From: Sarcocystis neurona | Lineage: Eukaryota > Apicomplexa > Conoidasida > Eucoccidiorida > Sarcocystidae | Assembly (NCBI GenBank): GCA_000727475.1 | Contig: KL647289.1 | Coordinates: forward strand, 4,716,019 to 4,780,018 | Direction of reading: 5' to 3' | Length of the DNA stretch: 64,000 nucleotides | In this document: positions 22,328-35,100 of the stretch, in pieces | Position numbering within the stretch: the stretch's first letter is position 1 | Layout: the number at the start of each line of letters is the position of its first letter | Position numbers and translations under genes: made by a program | The notes under the pieces: model-generated | The model's input: the letters and a program-made list of their open reading frames with translations, nothing else | Told to the model about the DNA's origin: nothing | Databases searched by the model: none

Positions 22328-25300
22328 ACGCCGTGAAACAATGATGTCATCTTTCTCTTGAGTCACTCTCATCACGCATAGAGTTCACGTCCACTTAGAC
22401 TCATTACACGCATATCGGAAGCTGAGGAAGAGCTAAAAGAGTCCATGTTGTAAGTCTATTCCTTGGGGTGTTGCTACGCGTCCCTGCGTGCGACAAATAT
22501 GTTGATCCGCCACGTATAATGCGGAAGAGCAGGAAACGGGCAGAGAAGAACAGCGTCGTCGTACAGAACCCTTGTGTGGGAGTTTTTTCATGCAAAAGTT
22601 TGCGCGTTGTGGCATGTCCTGCACGACACTGGTTTCCACGGCGGACGCTAAAAGAGACGTTTGAGCATTCGCACCTCCGTACCTAATAAATGAACGTGTT
22701 CTCGAGAAGTGGAACAGCAAAGTGATGCACATATTGCTTTTCTGATGAATCAGAGAAGCCAGGTGCTGAGGATTCACCAGAAGATAAGAGAAGCTCGTTT
22801 GCCATTCTCGTATGCGAGATGTCCTACCTAAGTGGCCTTTGAGAGCGGCCTTGTTTTAGTGTGGTATACATAGGCATGCATGCGAACATGTCACTCTACC
22901 CAGCGTCATAGAGAAACAAGGGCGTGGGGTCTCACGGGTGACGCTAGATTGTGTCACGAAACTCCATACATTTCAAACAGCCCAGGTGTTACAATGGAAA
23001 GAGCTTCTCAAAGGATGTCACCGGTTTGCCTACGCTAGGTGGCAGCGCCCAATAATGGTGTCTACCTACCCTTATTACTGCGTTGTACGGGGTTAATTGA
23101 GCTTTTCATCAGCAGGCCCTGCACGTGAACTCTTAGTTAGTTGTGGAGGACTATCGCCAGGCACCTTGCATGCTGAGACTTACAAGTCCGCATAACGCGT
23201 TTGCAAGATGGAAAGCCACCGGGGGCTGTTCATTTGCCCGCGTGATTAAGCAGCATTGGACGCTGGCGCGTCTCCACAACTGTGTGCCTGTGGCGGGAAG
23301 TTCACCGTTTCTTAACGTTTTACAATTCGATCAACAGTAGTGATCTCTCTCAGACGTTTCACTTTTTTTTCTGAGCTTCTTTCTCCTTTTCGAAGCCAGA
23401 CCACGTGTCTTTTGCCAATAATGCCCAGCGTTTACGCCTGAGAATAGTATTTTTTACCATGGTCCTACACCTCACAAGCTTCCATCCTGGACGATTGTAT
23501 CGCCGACCGCGCCTCCGAATCTTCTTCCACTTCTTTTTGTAAGTCACAATCTCCTATAGGCACGCAACACAGGTGGGCTCTGTCATAATGCCGAGCGTTG
23601 TAGGCCTGTGAATACTGCCTTTCAGCATGGTCCTACACAGCGCAAGCGTGTATCTTGTAACGGTTCGCCTGCCACGTCACCTAAATTCGAGCGATGCCTT
23701 CTCAGAAATTCTTTTTTGCTTTTGCTTTTGGAGAACTAGAGCAGGTGGGGTGCGTTGTCTTTTTCGTCTCGCCAAGCTATTCTAGTGTCAGTCGTCATCA
23801 CGGGTACTTCTTGCGACCGGAACAGTAGTCGTGACAACGGAACACTGTGTTCTGTTGGACGTAGGAATAGGGATGACAATTCAAGTCAGTCCACAACGAA
23901 GGTCCGCACTAAGAACAGTCGACACCGCACAAGGTCCAAGCGCCTACAGAGTAGTTTTTCCTCCTCTCCTCCCACGTACTACCAAGGATACACACGCATG
24001 CACACGTGAGCGGAAGCAACCACGAGGCGTGGAAAGCGACAACAAATACTTGACGAAGCTCTACATGGAACGATTTTCCAATGGAGGCAATTTTGGGGTA
24101 CTCCAGTACTGAGACTTGTTCGCCCACCAGTGTCAGCCTCAATCTGAGTGTAGCCACGTTTCGGCTGGGTGTGAAACGTCAGTACGAAGTACCTCGTTCT
24201 TTGCAGAGACTCTGCCGTCTACAGGCGCCGATGACACGGTGTGACTCACAAAAGAGTGCGTCACTCACAGTGTTTGCCTTGACCACAGCAAAGCTGTTGG
24301 GAGTTCGACACTTTCACCGTCTGTACAGGCGGAGCCATTATATACGGACGCATCCCTCCCTGTCCTAAAAGCAGCCGACCTAGTGATTGGCTTTCATTGC
24401 CAAATAGTGCTTCTTTGACGGTGTTGTTTCATGCAGGGTTCACCGGCCTGTGCGCTACATACACCAGCAGCACCCAGTGGTGCTGCAGAATTTTCACGTT
24501 GCAACAGGATAAATCACTTACACCTGATGTAGGTGACGAGATTTTGTGATTCTTGATCTTCTAGACTGAATTAACACAGCGTTGAAGAAGTCACGCCAAT
24601 TCCACTTCTTACAAGACCCTGCATGTCACGCTGCTACTGTGGCCCCACACACGGAGTGTTGAGTATGTAGCTTTTGGGGCTTACTTACGACGCGTGAATA
24701 CACACATGTTGACAGTGCAGGAATGGCAGCCTCTGCCCGTGCTTACGGTTGGCTTGCACACGCAAGAGCACAGTCGTGATGCTCCACGTGCCAGCCCTGC
24801 GGACAACTGTGCCCTGGCAACATGGTGATACGACAAAATCGGTCACAGGAGCATACCGTCTGAGTTCCTGCGTACAACGCGTGTTTTCGAGGACTGTGGC
24901 TTTCGTGACCGACACGCCCTGTGCACTGGTTGTAGCCGGCAGCGCTGCACTTAAGGTCGTTCTTCACCGTCGATCGGCGTGCTTACTGTCGTTCAAGTTC
25001 ACACCAAACAGCGCCAGCAACACAAGGTTGCCGAAGGCTCTGTACTCCGTTTTTGTTTCAGTGTAGCCACTGCCTAAGTATATATTTGTTGTAGCCTTAC
25101 TCGTGGGAAGAACTGCAAAAAGTGTAGTCCGACTACAATAGTCCTTACGTGTGTATGTAAACGTGGCTTCCGACTAAACAACAGGATGCCGATCTTCCAA
25201 AATAAAACCACCGGGTTGGATAACTCTTGTCTGCCTGTCTAGGGGGGAGAGGCGATTCTCGTTTCTCTTCCCAACTGGCTAGTGTTGCTTCGTAACTCTT

Positions 25301-26160
25301 TTTACAGTCTGTTGCTGACTCAGAGACACGAAGGAGAATGTGCCACGGCCTAAGCACAAGTACATGTAAGAGATCAGCAGAATTCACCGATGTGAAAGCA
25401 GGGAGCAGTTGGAATGCGCTGCACAGCAGGGGCCCTCAAACTGCTTCGGAGGTACCCTGTCGCGAAGGGGATTCTTTGGAGTTGCCTTCGTTTCTCATAA
25501 GTACACCTCGCCTCATCCGATTCCTTCGCGTCGCTCGCGTGGACGTCGGACTGCACAGATCTCCGTCATTGTTGCTCGAGGCCAAAAATACACTGATGTC
25601 CTGTTTGATACGCATGAATTGCGGCTGGAAACTCCTTCGGGTTCTACGGTCCCAGAAAACCTGCTCCCGTGTAGAATACACGTTATCTTTCTCCTCTAAC
25701 GGAGCACGCGACAAGAAGAGGCGGTAGTCGCTTGTCTCGAAGCTCGCGCATTCCACCGTATCAACACTGACGTAAAGCATATTCCTAATGTCAAGACTGT
25801 GGTGCCGGTTTTGCTCAGCAGGAACTCAGAGCAGTAGGAACAGAAAGGATGGTCAATCATGGAAAAATGTGGTCCTGGCCGGAGCCCGTAGGCCCAGGCA
25901 CCCTACGTTCAGCAGACCACTTCCGAAAGACACGCTATCACGGACAGCTTAGTTGCACGCGCTGAGAAAAGCTTTGTACACAGTGTTCCACGACACAGAG
26001 ACAGTCTCTCAGGAGGAGGTTAACGCTTCAAAAGCAACTTCGCGTTCGACGGAAATTTGTCCATGAGTCGCACAGTCGTGTTTTTTGTGTGAGGTTCCTG
26101 ACGCCTCTTTCTTCCACAGAGATATCGAGTGCGCGTCGTTCCGCAAGTTGTGCAGCTGCA
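22328..26160. other. Gene-poor interval
   Basis: This 3.8-kb interval separates the weak small gene from the first coding exon of the giant IQ gene. It should hold the 5' region of the IQ gene. A good acceptor (tcttccacag at about 26109-26118) suggests at least one upstream, perhaps non-coding, exon of that gene here. Open frames at 24749-25066 (+), 25338-25727 (+) and 25436-25780 (-) are protein-like but unlinked. A diverged direct repeat lies at 23417-23650. Confidence 0.4.
23417..23650. repeat. Diverged direct repeat, period about 167 bp
   Basis: A block of about 65 bp starting at about 23418 recurs at about 23585 with several substitutions. The best-conserved piece is ATGGTCCTACAC, preceded in both copies by an AATGCC-AGCGTT motif. 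Confidence 0.6.
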
Positions 26161-29100
26161 ATGTCGCCTGCAGCTGCTTACCCGGTGTCAGCAGACAATC
26201 GAGCAAGTAAGCCGCCAAAAAATGCTGCATTCTCTACGTCCGACGTCCTGGCAGCGTCTGCGCCTAAGGAGGTTACTCCTGAATCCTCTGCATGTGATCC
26301 TAAAGGGGGAATTGTGGCTCTTGAGTTAAAGGAACACTCTGGTCTTTCTTGCACCCGGCAAACCGCACGCTTTCCTCGCGAAGTTCTTAGCACACCAGCC
26401 GCCCAATCTCCTACAGAACAAAGTCCTGGAACGGCAGCAGCTGCTTTCACTGTGGAGGCATCTGTAGCGTCTTGTGTAATTGAGGAAGGAGTGGTACACT
26501 CGGAAGCCCACTCGCGAGGTTCAACCACGTGCGCCGGTCTACAGGCTGTCAACGCAGTTGGATGCAGTGTCGTGCCGCATTCTCAAATGAACGAACAGGG
26601 ACGCCAGGACGTGCGCACGCACTTACGCCGACCAAGCAACAGTGTGCACAGCCACGTTTATCCGATGGTTTCACTGCATGCAGCAGTCGAGCTAACCCAT
26701 AATTCCCCGAGTGTGCTTGCGCAGTTACCCGTGCACGTTTCAGATAACTGGCACAATGCGTGCTCCACCACCAGCGGCGCACCGTCTGAGTATGGTTGTC
26801 CCGCGCTACTGGCCGTAGCCAAACAATGCGTTAGGCAGCGGCTACGAACCGCCCACTTGCAAGGAAGGTTAGCGACAGGTGCTGCTGCAGGCACTCGTAC
26901 GGACCGCTTTGCCTTTGCATTGCGACTTGAGTCCAAAACCACTTCTGACTCTGGAGAAGTTCCCAAGATGGTGGCCCCTCACTTTGTGCGTCCGGGCGTC
27001 AACGTTCTAACTGCAGCTGTCGGTGCAGAAGTAGCCGGGGATGTGGCGCTTGCTGGAGAGACGGAAAAGCCCCGTAGCCAACTGCAGCCGGAGGCGGCAT
27101 GTCTGTCCAGAGGCACGTACGTATCTCAACAGGCGGATTCTCCTGTGGAAGGCATATCCCACCCAACAGATGCTGATAGCACGGAGATGCAGGGCACTGG
27201 CCAGCTCTCCGCCCATGCAGCCAGGGAGCCATGTGGCAAGCAGGTGCTGGCTGCCCCCCTTCGGTCAAACTCGCAGATTCAAAATTGCCAGAAGCCGAAA
27301 ATGCTGATCTCTGAATCAAGAGGCGGCCGAAGGACCGCAACCGAAAACTTAATCGCTACTCCTGCCGTTCTCGCCGCCTGCGCTGCGACAGCCGAACTCG
27401 AGCGTTTGCACGATAGACTCATCGCAGCTCAAGCGGAGGCCACTGCACTAGAAGCTGTTCAGCAGGCGGAGACGGCAGAAAAGACGCGAGCGTTGGTTTC
27501 TGCTACTGAGCGGCTCGAGGCGGCTCGCATGGCCGTGGAAGGCCGCAGCGCATCGCCTGTGACAGTAGCGGCGAAGTTGGCCTTGGCGAAGAAGCTGCTG
27601 CAGACGCAGGGGAGTTCTGCCGCTGCTCTGGCTGCTGCGTCCGCCGCAGCCGAACTGAGTGTACAAACTTCGTACGAACTTAAAGGAGGCGCACGAATTA
27701 CTGCGGCGACTGAATCACATCCAAAATGTCACTCTGGCGACCCTCAGATTGAACGCTTTGCTGACACTCTCTCACGCGGTAAACACCAACAAGTCACCCT
27801 AATTAGCTTTTGGCGAGCGGATATGGCGGCTGAAATCGTTTACAAATGCGATTGGGGTGGATCCGACCTGAAACGATTATTGACAACAGGTGTTCATTCC
27901 AGTAGGGGGGGGCGTTACTGAAAAGATTGATGAACCCGGCCAGGTGTAGGCAAGCGGAGTGTTAAAATTTGCATTTTGGTGAACGCCGGCATGTCTCTGC
28001 GAATTTCCTAGAAAGCTTCAACTTAATCTCGGCAAGAAGCTCCAAATGAGTGACAGAATCAATGCCTCGTTCTTATTCTTCTTGTCTTTTATTCTTGGTC
28101 CTGGTTTGTACCAATGCTTAGGAGTGAAACCTCCCCGTGACCCTCTGCATGCCTCATTATTAAATATGCAGGTGTTGTGCAGCCTGTCGACTTTTCAAGT
28201 GAAGATTTAAGCGCATCCACATCTCCTTTCTTTGAGCTGCTTTTGGAGGAGTCCCACGTGCCTCATAATGCTGAGGCAATCGCCGCTGCCAGTGCCGGCG
28301 GCTTGCGTAGAGGGCATCAGTACTGCCTGGCGCCCTTTGAAAAAGAAGCTGGCACTACGCTTGACAAAGAGGGGTTCACGACGAGACGTGTTTGCGAGGA
28401 AATCAATGAGAATGGCGGCACCTCGTGCTGTTCGCAGCAGGCTGGCTGGCATCGGATCGACGGGCACGGCGATATTTCGGCGTGTTGTGAGTTAGCGCGT
28501 GATCCAGACAGCACAGGACGCTCACCTTGCGGACGGAGGCAGAGCGCCGCTGCGCGGGAAATATGGAGTTACACGCATCAAGGACAAGCGTATCTGCAGG
28601 CGGCTGTTTCTCCTACCTGCATTTTGACGTCAAAGGAACGCGTTGCCGCTCTCGAGCGACAAATCGCACAATGCCAATACGAGAAGAAGGTTCGCTTGAA
28701 AACTCTAGATGAATGTGTCGCTTCATGCATCTCTAAAGGGAAAACAGGTGTGCGAATCTTGGCGCCTCTGATCAAAGGACGATGACCAATTCATAGTATC
28801 TGTCGTAAAATCTCCCAGTACAGAGGAAAAAATGACATGCCGTGCTCCGAAACCGCCAGACAACGTGGTGTCTTCGCAGTAAGTCGGTGGTGTCCGTGTG
28901 ACTACGTAGAGTTCAGCATTGTTTTCAGAGCTCCGTCCCTGTGCCGGTGCTTGTCGCTGGTCCAAACTACAAAAAGGATCCTGACAAATGGGATGGTTAT
29001 GCGTGTCCGCGACGTCGTATTTAGCTACCAAACATTTCTTCCGCCGTTGCTGCTCAATTCGTTGCGGTTCCTCTGTAGTGTGTAAGCAGCATTAGGAAGT

Positions 29101-32100
29101 TCTACACGGAAGCCTACCGAATTCATACGCAGGAGCTTGCTGAGCTTCGCCGGCGCAAGACAAGAACGCAAGCGCTTCTCTGCGAGCTTTTGAAGCGCAG
29201 AACGTACGCTTGCTCCCAATGAATCTAAACATCACCACTGCCTCCTGCGTCTCGTGTCCGTGCCAAAGAGGCGTGTAGCGTCCACTGCAGTCGCAGCTGC
29301 TCCTGCCGCGTGCAGCTCCTGAACACAGAACAACACTTGTGCATCGTTGTTGAATACCTTGCTGACGTTGACACGGATTCTTGACACATAGCGGTGTCGC
29401 TAGTGGCAGGCATATTTTTCACGCCCATTGCGTTAGTGGGTCGTCCCAGTGTAGGAGATGAGCCCCGCAGCAGGCCGGGGCTCCACACGAGGGGACCAAA
29501 GGCCACAATCTCAGAAGAGTTCCGTCCGGCAGTGCAGCCGACAAGATCATGTGGTTCACGAATCTTTCCGGAGTGTAGCTTCTTAAACAGTAGGAGTAGA
29601 TCGTTCCCTGGTACATCTGCTTTAACACAGACGCAGCTCAGTCTGATTCGTTCGTTCAGGGGACTGCATGAGCAGCTGCTGGACTACGAGCTTGTTTATC
29701 ATGCTGCACCGCATAGGCTGCCGCCTGCGTTGCCATGGGGGTCCAGCAGCCGCTCTTCAGATCGCGAGCCAGATTCAAGCCAGGATACTTCAATGGTCCA
29801 AGACGCGGTGCGCCTTGTAGATAGTCGTATGGCGTAGGTAGTCGTAGCTGCTCGACGGGTTCATGACGATAGACCTTAGAGTCTTCTTCTCATGTATATC
29901 AGTTGATCCCCTTTTTGCGGTTCTTGGGAGATTGTGGCATCATTGATGCGTTTGCAGGGCCTTATGTCCCGTTCCATGGAGTCTCCACCTGACGCCTCAC
30001 AGAAATTCCACGACTTGGCTTCCAACCTTTATAACGCCGTTCTGTCAAAGAAAAGAGACGTATATACGAGCTGCGTGTGAACGATGGGAAAGGCCTCGCC
30101 AAGCTGGTGCCTTCAGCTCAGCGCAGGATTTCTCCACTAGCATATGCACGCAGCACATGGATCTACAAGTACATGCATCATACAAATGTATGTGTGGGTA
30201 CACTGTGGTTGCACTCAGAGGTCAGATTGTGCTGATCTGGGTGCCGTGATTCTTCCTTTATTTTGTCAGCAAGAGAATTACGATAGACTTTCTGAGCTGC
30301 CAGAGGCCCGCGATGCGGCAACAAGGCCCCGACGCACTCGAAGCACCGTCACCTACAGATGTTGTGGAGACAAAACCGTGACGGGCCAAGACGAGATGAA
30401 TTCCTCTTCGCCGTGTGCGACACACCGCAGCGGGTCCTCGGCGAGAAGGTTTCCTGCAGGACGAATTCAGAAAATGTCGTCGGAGCCGGCACAGCCGCCC
30501 AACCTCCTCTCGACGGTGGATAGGCAGTTTCGCTGCAGAAAGAGCGCGAGACACGCGACAGATTCAGAGCTCTCGCCATTCGTAGCGACTGCTCCCAAAA
30601 TAAGAAACGAAGAGGAGGCACGCTTTGACGGGATTGCACTGGAGGAAAGAGTAGCTGACGACAAACTTCCTCGGCGGAAAAACGAACCGTCGGCTCCCAC
30701 TGAATCTACGGAGTCACCTGAATATGGTTTTCTCGCGTTGAATGTACTCGCTGTGTCGTTGAGCCCGACCACGCAGAGGAGGCAAAGAACACACCTTGCA
30801 AGTGTCTCTATTCAGGTAATTCGCTGCGAGGAGACACAGAAGAAACGCGCTTTCGCCGATCTAGCGCCTTCAGGCTCGGCTGTTTGCAGGATACACGAGA
30901 GCTCCTTTTCTTGTTCGTAACGCAGTTACTTGAGTCGCGAATTAGGACTGCAGGCGCCCGATCCTGGCAGGACTTTTTTGTACGTTAGTACATTGGTTGG
31001 TTAAGCAACCGCGTGCACATTTCGCCTCATACGTGTATCCACGTGCGTTCGTGTGCTCTACGCATCCCTGGGCGTGTATTGTGGGCAGAGTTTGGCGCAG
31101 TCTGAAGACGATGCTGTAGCACGTACTGAGTGTTTGTCTGCTCTTTGCTTACAGGCAGCTTACCGGGGGTACTACTGGAGAAAATTCCTCCGGAGAATGC
31201 GGCTTGTTGCGGAAATCGCTTACAAAGTAGAACGCTGCATCAACAATGCGGCACTCATCCTCCAGTCCAAAATCCGCGGACTACTGACCCGACTGTAGGT
31301 GCTTCGTTGACTCTTCCATACAGTACGCATTTGATTTCAAAGTTCAACACTGCAACACCTCTGTAGGGCATAAGTTCAATATAAATCGAAGGCTGACCGG
31401 CGAACACTTTGCAAGATTATTGTGACACACAAGAAAAACAGTCAGCACAGGCGCGCCTACGAAAAACGCCTTTTTCTTTCAAGTAGACACGCGTGTGGGT
31501 GGCCAGTCGTCGTTGAAGGATGCGGCCGTCTCAGCCTTCGTCTCGAAAAGTACAGCAGAAAAGAAAAAGTACAGAAAGAGCTTTTAAGGTCGAAGAATGG
31601 CACTCGTTCTTACTATGTGTTGTCCGCAGGGCGTTTGTGAAAGAACTCTTTGAGGGTCCGTGTACTACGAATGCAAGGAGGGGGCGGAAGTGTCCGCACC
31701 TGTACGCGCCGAAGGTAAACTTAGTGTTTTTCATTTAAACAGGCACGCTGGTATTGACACGCACTCAACGAGGAAGCTCCAGTTGCCGTTTACTTCATGC
31801 TCAGGCTCGTCCACGCACGTTGTAAATTACAATTTGCGGCCATGAAACATCTTCTATTTGCACACCAAGGTCAAAAAGAACACACTCAAGTCTCCCTACG
31901 GTTCCCTGCTCTAGGCTAGTCTGGGTGCTTTCCGTTTCACGAATGTCTCCCTTGTCAGGTCCATTTTCATGTACAGAGTGTTCGCGGACAGGAGGTTCTG
32001 CAGTGCGAATCGAGGAGGCGACCTCGCCGAGCCCCTTCCTACATTTGCCATGCAGCAGGTGATAAGGCTGGAGCAGACGAAACTGGTCAGGGCCAAACAA

Positions 32101-35100
32101 ATGAACTGCAGCGAGACAGAGACGACATTTCCAGCAGCTCTCCTTTGTGTCAGTTTCGTGGTGAAACGCAGTCTTTCGCAGGAGCGGTCACCTACGAACA
32201 GGGCCTCGAGTCCCCCGCTGTTGATCGGTCTCCGTCTCCTTCATCTCCACGGTCATTTCCACCATTTACCACAGTGTACTCTGCAAGTCAGAAGGCATAC
32301 ACAGTTACCTCTTTAACCGCCGCTCCCGAACAACCTGCGCCAAGTAATCCATCCGCCTCTCCGCCGCACCGGCGAGCGGACAGGGAAACGAGCGCACCAA
32401 AAAAGGCCTTTTCCACTCGTTCGGTAGAGGAAACATTACCGAGTAACCAGTGGCCGTCCGGTTGTATCACCATCAGAAACTGCCGCATGCGTCAGCAACA
32501 GCATTCCGATGCTACTGGGGGCGCTATTATGGCCAACAGCGCGACTTCAGTCGGTACCCGATTGGAACAATACCACTTGCACGGTGACCAGGTCCAGCGG
32601 AGAGAGAGGACACGACAGGACACACCGACAAAGGCGGGCAGCCCACCTGCGGCAGACGCCGTTCAAGTATGCATTGCACAGGTTCAAGACTCTCCGCGAG
32701 CAAAGCCACGGACGGCTGAGTCTGGTTTACAGCCCTGTACAGAAAATCGGTATAAATGTGTGCCTGAAGACGGCGGACATCAAGAAACTACTGTTCGAGA
32801 ACCAGTGCTTAAGGGTGAAGATACAAGTGTAGCGTCTGGCTGTTCTCTTTGTTGTGGAGCGAGCACGGAGGCGGGGGAGGCGAGTTGTGGTGGTTTGCTG
32901 CAGCGGGCGCCACGCACGCAACAGGAAGCAGACCGGCGGCGTTCCTTGGTTTCTATGCTGACTCGGCTGCGCCAACAGCTGCTTCTTGCAGAGTCCACCA
33001 AAGCACAAGAGTATGGAGGAAGCTCGCACCACCCAGCTGCCTCTCCCGTCAAAAATGCAGAAGCCTATTGCTCGCTGTGTACTTCTTGCCAGGGGATACA
33101 AACTGACCAGCCAAGCGTTGGTGCCAACTATCGAGACGAGTCGCATGATGGAACAATCAATCTTCACCTGTGTCCTGAATATGCTAGCTGTCGAGCCGGG
33201 GATAGGAATTCACTTGAAGGTGCACTAACGAATCTCGCGGGTCGCCTCGAGTTTCCGTCGTGTGGTCACAAGATGCATCACCCTGATATACCCTTCTACT
33301 TCCCGCTCCAAGACCTGTGTAATGCAGCTGTCAAGGTGCAGCGCTGGCTACGACAGCTGCGCAATAAGCGCAGGTGTCGCGTGAGTTGACATCACAGTAA
33401 ACGCGCCTCGCAATTTACCGTCCAGCTTGAAACTGTTTTGCTCCACGAGACCGTGTATGACATACGCTTTCTTCTGCGGCGCGTCGATCCGACACCGTAG
33501 TGAGACGTTTGCCCCGACAATGACTAGTCACTTCTGCAAACCCTCCTTTCGCCTGTGTCCGCCTAAGAAAAGACAGTAGGCGCTTACCTTTGTTTTGTCT
33601 TTGCACGTGTATGCCGTCCTTGCCCACTTTTCTGGTTGTTCACTCATTTACCGGGGCAGGCAGGAATGCATGCGTCTTTCATAACTTCCGCTTTTACTCG
33701 GGCCCTCGCAACCTACACCAAACTGATTTCAGCTTTAACGCTCCTGTTTCACTAAGGCAGAGTCACGTACTACGTCGGTGCTCATGTACTAGCTGATTTC
33801 AGCTCTAACGCTCGTGTTTCACTAAGGCAGAATCATGTACAACCTCGGTGATCATGTACTACCCACTTTCAAGCGCGCACACAACGTCACACATTGAAAA
33901 AATCAACTTAAGATGATTTATCGTGCATTGCAGGTGTTGCTAGCAGAAATGTGGCGGCAGCGGCGTTTTGAGCTTCTGGTCACTGCCACGCGCCGAGCTC
34001 TCCTGCATGCCGCAAGGTACCGTATGCTGACTCCGGAAGAAGAAGCTGTCATGCTGGCCAACAAGTTGAAAGCGGAAAAGCAACAGGAGGCTGCTGAAAA
34101 GAGGCTGATCGCATCAGGGTAGGTAAACGTCTGGCGTTGTCTTGACCTCACGCTACACCGATGACATCCTTGTCGTCCTGAAGACAGAAAAGTCATCGAA
34201 GACGCTTCCCACTCGAACTCGCTCAAAATGCCTACGTGGGAAACAGATATGGCAAGTTGCACTACTGCGGTTTCGAGTACGCACCTCTGCATTTCATGGT
34301 AGCACGGCTGCGTGGGGGACTTATATGCTGAGATACTTGCGCCAGTCCTCTGCGCATGTATTTTTTTCGAGTCACAACTAAAATAAACCGAGACACGCCT
34401 AACAGAGGAGCGCGCACGAATCTTGCTTCACGACTTTACCAGGTCGTGAAGGCGATGTGCTCTGTTGTGTTGCTTCGAACAGATGTACAAGGACACGAAA
34501 GCAACCAAGAAACCTCCGTTTTCTGACCCAGCGCCTGCTCGTGCGGTTGCCGTTCACATTTCGCTCCCATTCTTTCTGCGTCTTTCGCGATACGGAACGT
34601 CAGCAACAGCAGCTCGACCCTATTATTCGCCAGGTTGAGATTTTTCAACAACAGCAGTTTCACACCTGTCAGTGGCAGAAAAAGTGGATGAGGTGAGGAG
34701 CGCAGGAAAGAACACGGATTTCACGCGCAAACACAGGCATGCGTCAGTCACACTTCCTCACTTCCAACAAATCCTGGGTGCACCAGCACTTGCAGAGTCA
34801 GCAAGCTGGATCGGGGGCGCACCACACATTTGCCGCTGTGCTGATTTCGAGCTATCCTGTCCACCGTGAGTTTGCGCAACTCTGACACATCTCTCAAAGC
34901 GTCAACTACTAGTTGCTCGTGGTAGCCCCCGGTGGAAATTTCTAATGTGACGTTCGAGTCCCATACCAACGTTAGAAGCTCGGAGCTTCCATATGGTTGG
35001 CAACTGCAGTTGTATTGCCGTGTTGAGCATCTTGAGACAGATGAAGAGTGATTCACTGCTCCTTTCTTCAGGTGGAAATATGAGAGCGTTTACGGGCGGA

